Below are positions 1 through 7,967 of a stretch of 10,139 bases of DNA, piece after piece (positions within the stretch are counted from its first letter, which is position 1; every line of letters starts with the position of its first letter). The notes beneath the pieces were generated by a model, which was not told where the DNA came from, made no database searches, and saw only the letters and a list, made by a program, of their open reading frames with translations. Position numbers and translations under genes: made by a program. Source of the stretch: Clostridia bacterium (GTDB taxonomy: Bacteria > Bacillota_A > Clostridia > Oscillospirales > CAG-382); NCBI GenBank assembly GCA_017614095.1, contig JAGACN010000161.1, positions 1 through 10,139 on the forward strand, in the 5' to 3' direction.

Positions 1-2604
1 ATATTCTTTCGCGTCCTTCTCTTTGCTGTACAGATTGCGGAAGAAGGCCACTTCGCGGGAGGACGGATAAACGTAGTCGTCCGGAACTTCAATATAGATA
101 TACTGCGAGTCCGAGATCCGCAGATTGCCCTTGAAGCAGCGCTCCTGCTTGGTCTTCAACTGGAAGCCGACCAGCTGGATGTCGCTTTCCGGGCAGGTGC
201 ATCCGGGCATGCAGATGGCTTTGGTTTTGGTATCCCACGGGACCAGGATGTGTTTGTCGCAGTATTCCGTGGGCGGTTCCGTCTTGAGATAGTAGAAGTT
301 GGATGTGACGACGGAGTCCGAGTTGCCGGTGATGTACGCGATGTCGTTCTCACAGGCTTCCGTTGCGAGTTTTCCGGATATGAGACAGATCTTCAGACCG
401 GTGTTTTCCGCATAGCCGACCGATCCGGGGACCGGGAAGGTCTTCGTATACGGGATGTCGTTCTTTTCAAAATAGCTGTAAATGTGGTCGAAAACGGTAT
501 TCCAGAGTTCGCCGCAGGAGGAGCTGGCCGAGGTGATGGTCTTGTTGTTGTCGTAGCCGTACCAGCAGGCCGCGACCAGGTCCGGCGTATATCCGCAGAA
601 ATACAGGTCCTTGTTGTCGTTGGTGGTACCGGTCTTCGCCGCGATCTCCAGACCCTCGTAGTTGTTGAAGAACGTGCAGTATCTGCGCGCGGTTCCGTAA
701 GGGCCGCTGACGACGGTCTGGAGCAGCCGCGTGATCATGAAGGCGGTGGACTCCGAATAGAGGACGCTGTGCGATTCTTCGTTGTCCAGCAGGATATTGC
801 CCATGCTGTCGGTCACCTTCGTATAGGTCCGCGCTTTGGACGTCACGCCGCTGTTGGCCAGGCAGGCATACGCCTGCGTCATTTCCCGGACGGTCACGCC
901 GAACGTGAAGGATCCGAGGGACAGCGGAGACAGCGCCTGATCCGAGAAGGTCACGCCGCTGCTGGACGTATAGCTGCTGACGATGGATTTGAAGCCCGAG
1001 TTGACCAGATTGTTGAATACGCGGGCGACGCCCAGCCGGTTGCAGGTGTTGATGGCGACGGTGTTCAATGAACGCTGGATGGCGTTTTCGAGCGAAGAGG
1101 CGCCGTCATAGCGGTTGGTCGCGTTATTCGGCCAGAAGGTCTTTTCCTTTTCGTCGTACAGGTAGGGGATATCGTCGCAGGGGCCGGCGTAATTGTACAG
1201 GCCGGTCTCCAGAGCGTATGCATACAGGGAAATAGGCTTGATGGAGGAGCCGCATTGCCGTTTGGAATGCGTGGCGCGGTTCAGACCGCGGCTGATCTTC
1301 TTTTCGCCTCTGCCGCCGACGATGGCAAGCAGGTCGCCGCTCTTCTGGTCCATGATACACATGGCCGCCTGGGCTTTCAGCCCGGTCGTTTTCGGCCAGT
1401 ACTTTTCGTTCACGAACACTTCTTCCAGAATGCTTTGGATCTCCGGATCCAGACAGGTCGTGATGTGCAGGCCGCCGGAGTAGAGCATCAGGGACGCGAC
1501 GCTTTCGGTATAGCCGTATTCGATCATCAGGTCTTCGATCACGTCGTCGATGACCGCGTCTATATAATAGGAATGAACATATTCGGTGTAGACGCCTCCG
1601 CTGTCTTCGTCGGAGAGCTGGAGCGGAGCGTCGTAAGCCTCGTAATATTCGCTCTCGGTAATGAGTTCCTGACGGAGCATCTCACGGAGGACCAGATTCC
1701 GCCGTTCCAGATTGTTCTGCGGGTTGACCAGCGGGTCGTAGTGGATGGGCCATTTGCCGATGGACGCGATGGCAGCGCACTCGTTCAGCGTCAGCTCAGA
1801 CAGTTCTTTTCCGAAGTACTCCAGCGCCGCCGCGCGGACGCCGTAGCAGTTCTCGGACAGATAGATGGTATTCAGATACATCTCCAGGATCTCGGTCTTG
1901 GAGTATTTCTTGTCCACGTTCAGCGCGCGGAAGATCTCCTGCACTTTCCGCTGGATGGTTTCCTCGTTGTTGCCGGAGACGTTCTTGATCAGCTGCTGGG
2001 TGATGGTGGATCCGCCGTAGGAGGAACCGGACGGGATGAAGAAGTTGTAGACCGCGGCGAGCGTACGCTTCGTGTCAACGCCGTTGTGCTCCCAGAACCG
2101 CATGTCCTCGATGGCGATGTAGGCCTTGACCAGCTGCTGCGGGATATCGTTGTAGGCGACCCACATCCGGTTCTCGCTGGACGAGAGCCGGTCGTCCTCC
2201 AGCTCGACTTCCGCGCCGTCCTCATTGACGTAATAGATCGAGGTGGTCAGCGAAGAGTCGTATTTCAGGCTGTCCAGTTCGGGGAAGTCCGAATTGACAT
2301 AGTTTCCGAGATAAACCATGAACGCAAGGGCGACTGCCGCGGCAACGATGGTTCCGATGATCAAGAGCGTCAGAAGCACGTTGAGCGTATAGGTCAGCAC
2401 CTTCCGGACGATGAAAAGAACCGTTTTTCCAGAGTATTTCGCTGTTTTTCCGACGGCGTTCAGTACCTTCTTGCGCGTCTCTTTTCCATGTTCGGCTTTT
2501 TTGTCCGCTTCGTCCGGGGAAGGGGAAGCGGTGACCGTGTCGAACAGTCGGGTTTTCAGTTCGGCCGAATCGGTATCCGGTTGTTTGTTTCCGTTCGGGT
2601 TCAC
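1..2604 (-). CDS. Class A penicillin-binding protein (bifunctional transglycosylase/transpeptidase, PBP1A-like), C-terminus cut by window edge
   Basis: This enzyme polymerises lipid II into glycan strands and cross-links the stem peptides outside the cell membrane. Reading from a GTG at 2604, 868 codons are open to the left edge with no stop. Residues 1-68 form a charged cytoplasmic tail and about 69-98 a single membrane anchor. The GT51 domain follows: catalytic-type E166 in AIEDMRFWEHNG, GGSTITQQL at 197-205, RKVQE ending at E223, and ILEMYLN at 239-245. The transpeptidase domain has SSIK with nucleophile S453 and K456, SLN at 512-514, and KTGTT at 657-661, so both active sites look intact. 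The tail contains the ICLISG...C...YCDKH cysteine pattern common in clostridial PBP1 proteins, plus a further CMPGCTC cluster. The GTG overlaps the dnaE stop, and AAAGGAGGG lies 6 nt upstream, which fixes the start. It is the last operon gene visible. Class assignment is firm; the exact paralogue name is not. Confidence 0.93.
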   Translation of the reverse strand, partial: MNPNGNKQPDTDSAELKTRLFDTVTASPSPDEADKKAEHGKETRKKVLNAVGKTAKYSGKTVLFIVRKVLTYTLNVLLTLLIIGTIVAAAVALAFMVYLGNYVNSDFPELDSLKYDSSLTTSIYYVNEDGAEVELEDDRLSSSENRMWVAYNDIPQQLVKAYIAIEDMRFWEHNGVDTKRTLAAVYNFFIPSGSSYGGSTITQQLIKNVSGNNEETIQRKVQEIFRALNVDKKYSKTEILEMYLNTIYLSENCYGVRAAALEYFGKELSELTLNECAAIASIGKWPIHYDPLVNPQNNLERRNLVLREMLRQELITESEYYEAYDAPLQLSDEDSGGVYTEYVHSYYIDAVIDDVIEDLMIEYGYTESVASLMLYSGGLHITTCLDPEIQSILEEVFVNEKYWPKTTGLKAQAAMCIMDQKSGDLLAIVGGRGEKKISRGLNRATHSKRQCGSSIKPISLYAYALETGLYNYAGPCDDIPYLYDEKEKTFWPNNATNRYDGASSLENAIQRSLNTVAINTCNRLGVARVFNNLVNSGFKSIVSSYTSSSGVTFSDQALSPLSLGSFTFGVTVREMTQAYACLANSGVTSKARTYTKVTDSMGNILLDNEESHSVLYSESTAFMITRLLQTVVSGPYGTARRYCTFFNNYEGLEIAAKTGTTNDNKDLYFCGYTPDLVAACWYGYDNNKTITSASSSCGELWNTVFDHIYSYFEKNDIPYTKTFPVPGSVGYAENTGLKICLISGKLATEACENDIAYITGNSDSVVTSNFYYLKTEPPTEYCDKHILVPWDTKTKAICMPGCTCPESDIQLVGFQLKTKQERCFKGNLRISDSQYIYIEVPDDYVYPSSREVAFFRNLYSKEKDAKEY

Positions 2605-5600
2605 TGGGATCCCTCCTTTCGGGATTTGATCTGCAGGACCACGTTGTCCTGACCGAGTAATTGTTTCAGTTGCCGTATGACGGACTCATCCGTCGAGCAG
2701 GACAGCCATCCTGCGGCCTTCCATTTTTTGACGTCCGCCATGTAGACCAGGACCTCGGCATCGCCGGGGTTCTTTTTGATCCATTGCACGGCGGCCGTGA
2801 GCAGCGGGTCGGATGCGCTTGGAACGCGCAGGCAGACCGAGTGCGTTTTTTGCTTTTCCGCGGCGGGAGCCTGCCCGCCTTTATCCGGTATGCGCGCGCT
2901 TTTCAGGATCCATTTGCCCGTATCCGCATAGCGTCCCTGCGCAGAGCCGTCCGGCTCCTGCCAGGAGACGGAAAGATCCAAAATCGCGCCGGTTTCGAGC
3001 AGTTCTGCACAGGATCTGTACGCCTGCGGAAAGGCAACGATGTCCATGACGCCGGTCTTGTCTTCCGCGCGCAGGTTGGCCATCGGCTCGTTCTTCCGGG
3101 TGATGCGCGTGAAAACGTCCGTCAGCATGCCGATGAAGCGTCCTTCCGTTTTTTCGTTCGCCTGTTCTTCCGCCCGGCGGATCAGATCCCGAACGGAAGA
3201 CGCTCCGGTCGACTGAACGGCGGCGTCGTATTCGTCCAGGGGATGACCGGACAGGTACAGCCCGGTGCACTCCCGTTCTCCGGTCAGCCGGATCATCGGG
3301 GACAGGGATTCCGTTCGGCTGAGCGGAAGGCGGAAAAGGGTCTCGTGCTCTTCGAGCGAGTCGAACATCCCGATCTGTCCTTCGGACTCCCGGGATTTGG
3401 ATTTGGCGCATTTTTCCAATGCTTCTTCCGCACATTGCAGCAGGCTGCCGCGCGACCAGCCGAAGGAATCGAACGCGCCGGAACGGATGAGAGACTCGTA
3501 GCCTTTGGCACTGGTGCCGGCCCCCATGCGGCGCAGAAAATCTTCAGGGCCGCGGAACAGGCCGGACTGCCGGGCGGTGCAGATGCGAATCGCATACAGG
3601 GAGCCGATGTTCTTGATGGCGGCCAGTCCGAACCGGATGGCGTTCCCTTCCGCCGTGAACAGCGCTTCCGACCGGTTGACGTCCGGAGGAAGGAACGGCA
3701 TGCCCATACGCAGACAGTCCTCATGGTATTCGCGGATCTTCTCCGTGCCTCCGGCGGCCATATTCAGCAATGCGCACATATATTGCTGCGGATAATGCGC
3801 TTTGAGGTATGCCGTGCGGTACGTGACGGCCGCATAGGCGGCGGAGTGGCTTTTGTTGAAGGAATACTCCGCGAACCGGCGGATCTGGTCAAACAGGTTT
3901 TCGGCGTCCTCATAGGAAATGCCGTTTGCCCTGCATCCTTCCAGAAACGCGGTCTGCTCTTTTTCCATCTGGTCTTTCTTCTTTTTCGCGACCGCGCGCC
4001 GGACCAGATCGGCGTGCCCGAGCGTGAATCCCGCGAGCGTTGTGCAGATGCGGATGATCTGTTCCTGGTAGAGCATGCAGCCGTAGGTCTCGTCCAGAAT
4101 GGGTTTCAGCTGGGGGATGTCGTAAACGATGGATTCCGGATGTGCGTAGTTTTTCCGGAACGTCTCCAGAGAGAACAGCGGCCCCGGCCGGTAAAGGGAG
4201 ATGAGCAGAATGATATCGTTCATCGTGCGGGGGCGGAGCGCTTTGGCCAGCGCCTGCATTCCTTCGCTTTCCACCTGGAAGATCCCGACGGTGTTGCCCG
4301 CGGAGATGAGATCGAAGGCCGCACGGTCGTCCTGCGGGATTGCTTCCAGCCGGAAGGACGGATCCGAACGGCGGATGTCCGTTTCCGCTTCCTGCAGGAT
4401 GGTCAGGAAGCGCGAGCCGAGAAAGTCGATCTTCAGCAGTCCGAGATCTCCGATGGCGTTCATCGGGTATTGCGTGACCGTTGCCGTGTCGTTGACGGAC
4501 AGCGGGATGTATTCGGTCAGCGGCCGGTCGGAGATGACGATGCCGGAAGCGTGCGTCGACGCGCTTCTGGGCCGGCCTTCGAGTTTTTGCGCGAAACGGA
4601 TCAGATCGGCGACGGCGGAATCGTTTTCCGCTGCGGCGCGCAGTTCGGCGCTCGCTTTCATCGCCGCGTCCAGGGTCTCCTCGGACGTCCTGGCGGCCAG
4701 GCGGACGATGCGGTCGACTTCTCCGTAGTTCATGCCGAGCGCGCGGCCGGCATCGCGGAGCGCGTTCCGGAATTGAAGCGTTCCGAACGTAATGATCTGG
4801 GAGACGCGGTCCTTCCCGTATTTTTGAACGACGTAATCGATGACTTCGCTTCGCCGCGTATCGCTGAAATCGATGTCGAAATCCGGCATGCTGACGCGTT
4901 CCGGATTCAAGAACCGTTCGAAGACCAGATGGTAGGGCATCGGATCCACGTCCGTGACGGTGAGGCAGTAGGCGACGATGCTGGCGACGCCGGACCCTCT
5001 TCCGGGCCCGACCGGGATCCCTTTCGACCTGGCGTAGCGGACGAAGTCCCAGACGATCAGGTAATAGTCGCAGAAACCCATCTTCCGGATGACGGACAGT
5101 TCGTAGTCCATCCGCTCCCGGTACGCCCGCTCCTGTTCCGGCGGAAGATCGGGATAGCGTTTCTGGAATCCGGTCTCCGCGAGCTCGCGCAGGTAGGTCT
5201 CCGACGAGTGCCCTTCGGGCGGCTGGAAGACAGGCAGATGATATGTGCCGAAGGTGAACGCGAACCGGCAGCGGTCCGCGATCGCGGCGGTATTGTCGAT
5301 CGCCTCCGGGTGGTCCGGGAAGGCGGCGCGCATTTCTTCTTCGGTCTTGAAATAATACTGGGAGCCCTGCATGCCTTCGAATTCGGCAAGCGTTGTCCCC
5401 GCTCCGATGGCGTTCAGCAGGCGCTGGACCTCGAAATCCTCCTGGCGGAGATAGTGGACGTCGTTGGTGGCGACCAGCGGGATGCGGAGTTCCTGCGCGA
5501 ACTGGGCGAGCACGTCTGTGACGGTGCGTTCCCCGGCAATGCCGTGACGCTGGAGCTCCAGATAGAAGCCGGACGGGCCGAACGTGTCGCGGAACCAGGC

Positions 5601-6074
5601 GGCCTGTTCCCTGGCGCGGTCCCGGCTCCCGGACAGAATGTCTCTTCCGATGGAGCTGTCCATGCCGCCGGTCAATGCGATCAGTCCTTCATGAAACGCG
5701 GCCAGCATGTCCAGGTCCGTTCGGGGAACGTCGAAGAATCCGTCCCGGAAAGAGCGGGTGACGATCTCCAAAAGATTCCTGTACCCTGTTTCGTTTTCCA
5801 CCAGGAGGACCGCGGAAGAGCAGTTCCCGTCCAGCATCCGGTCCTTGTCCGCCATGGAGCGCGGCGCGATATACACCTCGCACCCGATGATCGGGTGGAC
5901 GCCGGCATGCTGACAGGCTTCGTAAAACTCGACCGCGCCGTAAAGGACGCCATGGTCGGTGATGGCGACCGCATGCTGACCGGCGGCCAAAACGGCGGCC
6001 GGGATCTCGCTGATGCGGCATTCGCCGTCCAGCAGGCTGTATTCGGAATGGAGATGAAGATGAACGAAAGACAT
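2601..6074 (-). CDS. dnaE: DNA polymerase III subunit alpha (DnaE)
   Basis: This is a C-family replicative DNA polymerase of 1157 residues, a normal length. The N-terminal PHP domain keeps its metal-ligand-like residues: H7 and H9 in HLHLHSEYSLLDG, D16, H41 in ITDHG, E66 in GCEVY, and H207 in NDVHY. The palm carries PDFDIDF with D398 and D400, and the third catalytic aspartate is D550 in LKIDFLG. The sequence DETYGCMLYQEQIIRI lies in the fingers/thumb region typical of DnaE. A QIGMF motif at 900-904 matches the internal sliding-clamp-binding QxxMF consensus. An OB-fold starts near residue 978 (EGRFIGMLTDVF). I chose the ATG at 6074, which gives the conserved MSFVHLHLHS start and has GGAG 6 nt upstream; the frame stays open a further 101 codons upstream, inside whiA. 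It starts 17 bp after the whiA stop and overlaps the next gene at GTGA. Bacillota usually also have PolC, so this copy may be a lagging-strand or secondary polymerase; PolC is not in view. Confidence 0.97.
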   Translation of the reverse strand: MSFVHLHLHSEYSLLDGECRISEIPAAVLAAGQHAVAITDHGVLYGAVEFYEACQHAGVHPIIGCEVYIAPRSMADKDRMLDGNCSSAVLLVENETGYRNLLEIVTRSFRDGFFDVPRTDLDMLAAFHEGLIALTGGMDSSIGRDILSGSRDRAREQAAWFRDTFGPSGFYLELQRHGIAGERTVTDVLAQFAQELRIPLVATNDVHYLRQEDFEVQRLLNAIGAGTTLAEFEGMQGSQYYFKTEEEMRAAFPDHPEAIDNTAAIADRCRFAFTFGTYHLPVFQPPEGHSSETYLRELAETGFQKRYPDLPPEQERAYRERMDYELSVIRKMGFCDYYLIVWDFVRYARSKGIPVGPGRGSGVASIVAYCLTVTDVDPMPYHLVFERFLNPERVSMPDFDIDFSDTRRSEVIDYVVQKYGKDRVSQIITFGTLQFRNALRDAGRALGMNYGEVDRIVRLAARTSEETLDAAMKASAELRAAAENDSAVADLIRFAQKLEGRPRSASTHASGIVISDRPLTEYIPLSVNDTATVTQYPMNAIGDLGLLKIDFLGSRFLTILQEAETDIRRSDPSFRLEAIPQDDRAAFDLISAGNTVGIFQVESEGMQALAKALRPRTMNDIILLISLYRPGPLFSLETFRKNYAHPESIVYDIPQLKPILDETYGCMLYQEQIIRICTTLAGFTLGHADLVRRAVAKKKKDQMEKEQTAFLEGCRANGISYEDAENLFDQIRRFAEYSFNKSHSAAYAAVTYRTAYLKAHYPQQYMCALLNMAAGGTEKIREYHEDCLRMGMPFLPPDVNRSEALFTAEGNAIRFGLAAIKNIGSLYAIRICTARQSGLFRGPEDFLRRMGAGTSAKGYESLIRSGAFDSFGWSRGSLLQCAEEALEKCAKSKSRESEGQIGMFDSLEEHETLFRLPLSRTESLSPMIRLTGERECTGLYLSGHPLDEYDAAVQSTGASSVRDLIRRAEEQANEKTEGRFIGMLTDVFTRITRKNEPMANLRAEDKTGVMDIVAFPQAYRSCAELLETGAILDLSVSWQEPDGSAQGRYADTGKWILKSARIPDKGGQAPAAEKQKTHSVCLRVPSASDPLLTAAVQWIKKNPGDAEVLVYMADVKKWKAAGWLSCSTDESVIRQLKQLLGQDNVVLQIKSRKEGSQ
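2602..2619 (-). promoter_or_regulatory. Translational coupling site of dnaE and pbp
   Basis: The last codons of dnaE contain AAAGGAGGG (2611-2619), 6 nt ahead of the GTG at 2604, and the GTG shares two bases with the dnaE TGA in GTGA. Ribosomes ending dnaE can restart at once on pbp. The strong ribosome binding site also decides the GTG start, which otherwise would be missed. Confidence 0.85.
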
Positions 6075-6091
6075 ATCCGGCTCCGGGATGG

Positions 6092-6769
6092 TTAGTTTGT
6101 GGGCTCTTCGTCTGCGAGGCGGACGAGTTTCTGCAGCCGGTGGTTCAGCCCGCTTTTGGTCAGCGGCGGAACGGTCATGGCGGCCAGCTCGGAAAGGTTT
6201 GCTTCCGGATGATTCAGGCGAAGAGAGGCGGCCTCCTTCAGTTCGTCCGGAAGGAGCTGGAATTTTTTGGTTTCCATCAGGTGCAGAATGGCTGCCCGCT
6301 GATCGGCGGCCGCGTTGGCGGTCCGGGCAAGGTTTGCCGTTTCGGCGTTCACCTGCCGGTTGAGATCGACGTTGCACGCTTTGTCGACCTGCGCCTGCAG
6401 CATTTCCAGCGAATAGCGCGTGGCGCCCATCATCGCGAGAAGGTCGGAAACCTCGTCGGCGTGTTTGATGTACAGGACCTGTTTTCCTTTCCGCTCGCTG
6501 CGGTGCACGTCCAGTCCGGACTCAATCAGTACGGCAAAGACGTCGTCCGCGAAGGCGTCCGGAAACGTGAACGTCAGCAGCGTTTCGCGGTTCGGAGGCG
6601 TCAGATAGCCGAACCGGAAGAAAACGCCGCGCAGGAAGGCGCCCGCACACCGGTCGCAGGCGCGCTCGAGCGGCCGGCCCTCATAGCCGGCGGCGCAGGC
6701 GATCATGCAGCACTCATTTTTGAACGGAAGCGTCTGCAGGTATTTCTTTAATTCGCCGGAATAGGACAT
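6092..6769 (-). CDS. whiA: Shortened WhiA-like DNA-binding protein
   Basis: WhiA proteins are predicted transcription factors built from a degenerate LAGLIDADG homing-endonuclease fold and a C-terminal helix-turn-helix. They act in sporulation in Streptomyces, and in cell division and chromosome segregation in Bacillus. This protein has 225 residues, against roughly 310-330 for typical members. The N-terminus MSYSGELKKYL...KNECC matches the start of WhiA, but the sequence then jumps at about residue 30 to the second LAGLIDADG repeat (CAGAFLRGVFFRFG, residues 41-54). The C-terminal half is well kept: NRQVNAETANLARTANAAADQ, then the HTH region from about 173 to 222 with LNHPEANLSELA and LTKSGLNHRLQKL (K205-R211). 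The missing block is about 85-90 residues, in frame, with no sign of a frameshift. The ATG lies inside the end of murB (22-bp overlap), with AAGGA 9 nt upstream. Family assignment is strong; whether the short form is fully functional is unknown. Confidence 0.88.
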   Translation of the reverse strand: MSYSGELKKYLQTLPFKNECCMIACAAGYEGRPLERACDRCAGAFLRGVFFRFGYLTPPNRETLLTFTFPDAFADDVFAVLIESGLDVHRSERKGKQVLYIKHADEVSDLLAMMGATRYSLEMLQAQVDKACNVDLNRQVNAETANLARTANAAADQRAAILHLMETKKFQLLPDELKEAASLRLNHPEANLSELAAMTVPPLTKSGLNHRLQKLVRLADEEPTN

Positions 6770-7662
6770 GGTTCAAGATCCTTTTCGTTCGGTTGGTCCG
6801 GAAGGATGCATACCTCGGGCTCCAGACGGACGCCGGATTGTTCCAGCACGCGCTGCTGCACCAGACGGATGAGTTCCCGTACGTCGCCGGAGGTGGCGGA
6901 TCCGGTATTGATGATAAACCCCGCATGCTTTTCGGAGACCTGCGCTCCGCCGACCGAAACGCCTTTCAGCCCGGCCTGTTCGATCAGCGCGCCGGCGAAA
7001 TATCCGTCGGGCCGTTTGAACACGCTGCCGCAGGACGGGTATTCCAAAGGCTGCTTGGCTTTGCGCGCGTCCATATTTTTCTTCATTTTCGCGCGTAAGA
7101 GTTCGGGGTCGGCTTTTGGGCAGGCGAAGACGGCCGAGAGCAGGATGAGCCCGTTTTCCTGCAGCACGCTGTGCCGGTAGGAGAAACGGAAATCTTCTTT
7201 TTCCAGCACATGCAGCTGGCCGGACAGATCGGTGCAGACGCCCCGGATCAGACAGTCGGAAACCTGCCCGCCGTACGCGCCGGCATTCATATAGACGGCT
7301 CCGCCGACGGTGCCGGGGATCCCGTATGCAAAGGAGAGACCGCCGCGCCCGTGTTCGGCCGCGAAAACGGCCAGCGCGGTGAGCGGGTCGCCCGCCAAAG
7401 CGGTCACGGTCCCGTCGGACGGTTGCTCCGAAAGACCCCGGATGCCGCCCGTGAGAAGGACGCACCCGTCGTATCCGCAATCGGGAAACAGCATATTGGA
7501 AGCATTTCCGATCACGAGCGGCGGGACCGGATCGGACCGGTGCTCCCGCAGGAGCGCGACCAGTTCTTCGACGGATTGCGGATGGCATAGGAGCCGCACG
7601 GGGCCGCCGACGCGCATCGACGTATAGGGTGCAATCGGGACATTGTATTCGACCTGCTGCAT
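6748..7662 (-). CDS. murB: UDP-N-acetylmuramate dehydrogenase (UDP-N-acetylenolpyruvoylglucosamine reductase, MurB)
   Basis: This cytoplasmic FAD enzyme uses NADPH to reduce UDP-GlcNAc-enolpyruvate to UDP-MurNAc, the second committed step of peptidoglycan precursor synthesis. The 304 residues fit a type II MurB. FAD-binding sequences are TSMRVGGP at 14-21, GNASN at 52-56, and IPGTVGGAVYMNAGAYGG from 115. The FSYRHSVL segment holds the active-site tyrosine/arginine pair. S213 in SCGSVFKRP is the catalytic serine position and E283 in EPEV the catalytic glutamate. I chose the ATG at 7662 because GAGAGG lies 6 nt upstream and the protein then starts at the usual place before the FAD domain. An in-frame ATG at 7719 would lie upstream of the predicted transcription start. 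It is the first gene of the operon and its 3' end overlaps whiA by 22 bp. In many clostridia rapZ and yvcK stand between murB and whiA; they are absent here. Confidence 0.96.
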   Translation of the reverse strand: MQQVEYNVPIAPYTSMRVGGPVRLLCHPQSVEELVALLREHRSDPVPPLVIGNASNMLFPDCGYDGCVLLTGGIRGLSEQPSDGTVTALAGDPLTALAVFAAEHGRGGLSFAYGIPGTVGGAVYMNAGAYGGQVSDCLIRGVCTDLSGQLHVLEKEDFRFSYRHSVLQENGLILLSAVFACPKADPELLRAKMKKNMDARKAKQPLEYPSCGSVFKRPDGYFAGALIEQAGLKGVSVGGAQVSEKHAGFIINTGSATSGDVRELIRLVQQRVLEQSGVRLEPEVCILPDQPNEKDLEPCPIPAN

Positions 7663-7701
7663 GCTGATCCTCTCTTTCCGACCGGATAATAATACAATTA
7701 T

Positions 7702-7729
7702 ATTATACTCGATTTTCAATAAAGCGCAA
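7702..7729 (-). promoter_or_regulatory. Predicted sigma-A promoter of the murB-whiA-dnaE-pbp operon
   Basis: On the minus strand a perfect TATAAT (7702-7707) is preceded by TTGCGC (7724-7729) with a 16-bp spacer. Transcription would begin near 7695, leaving a leader of about 33 nt before the murB ATG. A second possible arrangement uses TTGAAA with a TATTAT 19 bp further on, so the boxes overlap. It is the only clear promoter I see ahead of the four closely packed genes, so it probably serves all of them, though internal promoters cannot be excluded. Confidence 0.7.
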
Positions 7730-7875
7730 TAGAACAGAAAATTTTTAACAAAGAATTCATCCGGACTTCAATTCATCGAAGCGGTCCGATCGGTTTCGGG
7801 CGAAAAATCTTGCGCGCAAAGCCATCAAAGTGTGGCATAACGACATCCCAAGATGGGTCGCAGAGGCCGCAAAAA

Positions 7876-7899
7876 CTTTTTTTGATTTTTGAAAAAAAG
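7876..7899 (+). promoter_or_regulatory. A/T-rich inverted repeat upstream of the rpsT -35 box, possible UP element
   Basis: CTTTTTTT (7876-7883) and AAAAAAAG (7892-7899) are perfect complements separated by GATTTTTG, and end three bases before the rpsT -35 box. Phased A and T tracts at this place are typical of UP elements contacted by the RNA polymerase alpha subunit at ribosomal promoters. With an all-A/T stem it is unlikely to work as a terminator. The role is inferred from position and composition only. Confidence 0.45.
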
Positions 7900-7902
7900 G
7901 TC

Positions 7903-7931
7903 TTGCAAAACGAAAACGGATGTGCTAATAT
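7903..7931 (+). promoter_or_regulatory. Predicted sigma-A promoter of rpsT
   Basis: TTGCAA (7903-7908) and TAATAT (7926-7931) are spaced by 17 bp, the optimum. Transcription would begin near 7938, giving a leader of about 30 nt that contains the ribosome binding site AGGGGGTGA (7954-7962). With no clear promoter seen before the tRNA genes downstream, this one may also read into them. Confidence 0.75.
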
Positions 7932-7967
7932 TGACAAGTGCCAAATTCAGAACAGGGGGTGAGTTGT

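Larger units (their letters stand above)
7663..7967. other. Divergent intergenic region between murB and rpsT
   Basis: No gene is supported in these 305 bp. The left end holds the murB promoter, the right end the rpsT promoter and leader. Between them lie two direct copies of AATTCATC (7754-7761 and 7770-7777, start-to-start 16 bp). An interrupted inverted repeat CGGAC...GTCCG (about 7762-7789) overlaps the second copy. The palindrome TTGCGCGCAA sits at 7810-7819. An A/T-rich inverted repeat lies at 7876-7899. No protein-coding or tRNA-like pattern is visible, and no regulator of this region is known to me. Confidence 0.6.

Noticed and set aside
1255..2652. Plus-strand frame of 465 codons, and the 250-1071 frame, antisense to the PBP
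   Set aside because: Both are shadows of the PBP gene, whose motifs are intact on the minus strand.
2661..6095. Plus-strand frame of 1144 codons antisense to dnaE
   Set aside because: It mirrors the whole dnaE gene, has no recognisable domains and is rich in R, G, D and V as expected from reading GC-biased codons backwards. The minus strand encodes a full DnaE with all motifs.
6075..6377. 101-codon upstream extension of dnaE
   Set aside because: It lies in the whiA coding region in another frame, and DnaE proteins start at the MSFVHLHLHS-type sequence.
7663..7719. Earlier ATG for murB at 7719
   Set aside because: It covers the -10 box and lies upstream of the predicted transcription start; the ATG at 7662 has a good ribosome binding site.
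7938..7967. GTG start for rpsT at 7938
   Set aside because: It coincides with the expected transcription start and adds ten residues not found in S20.
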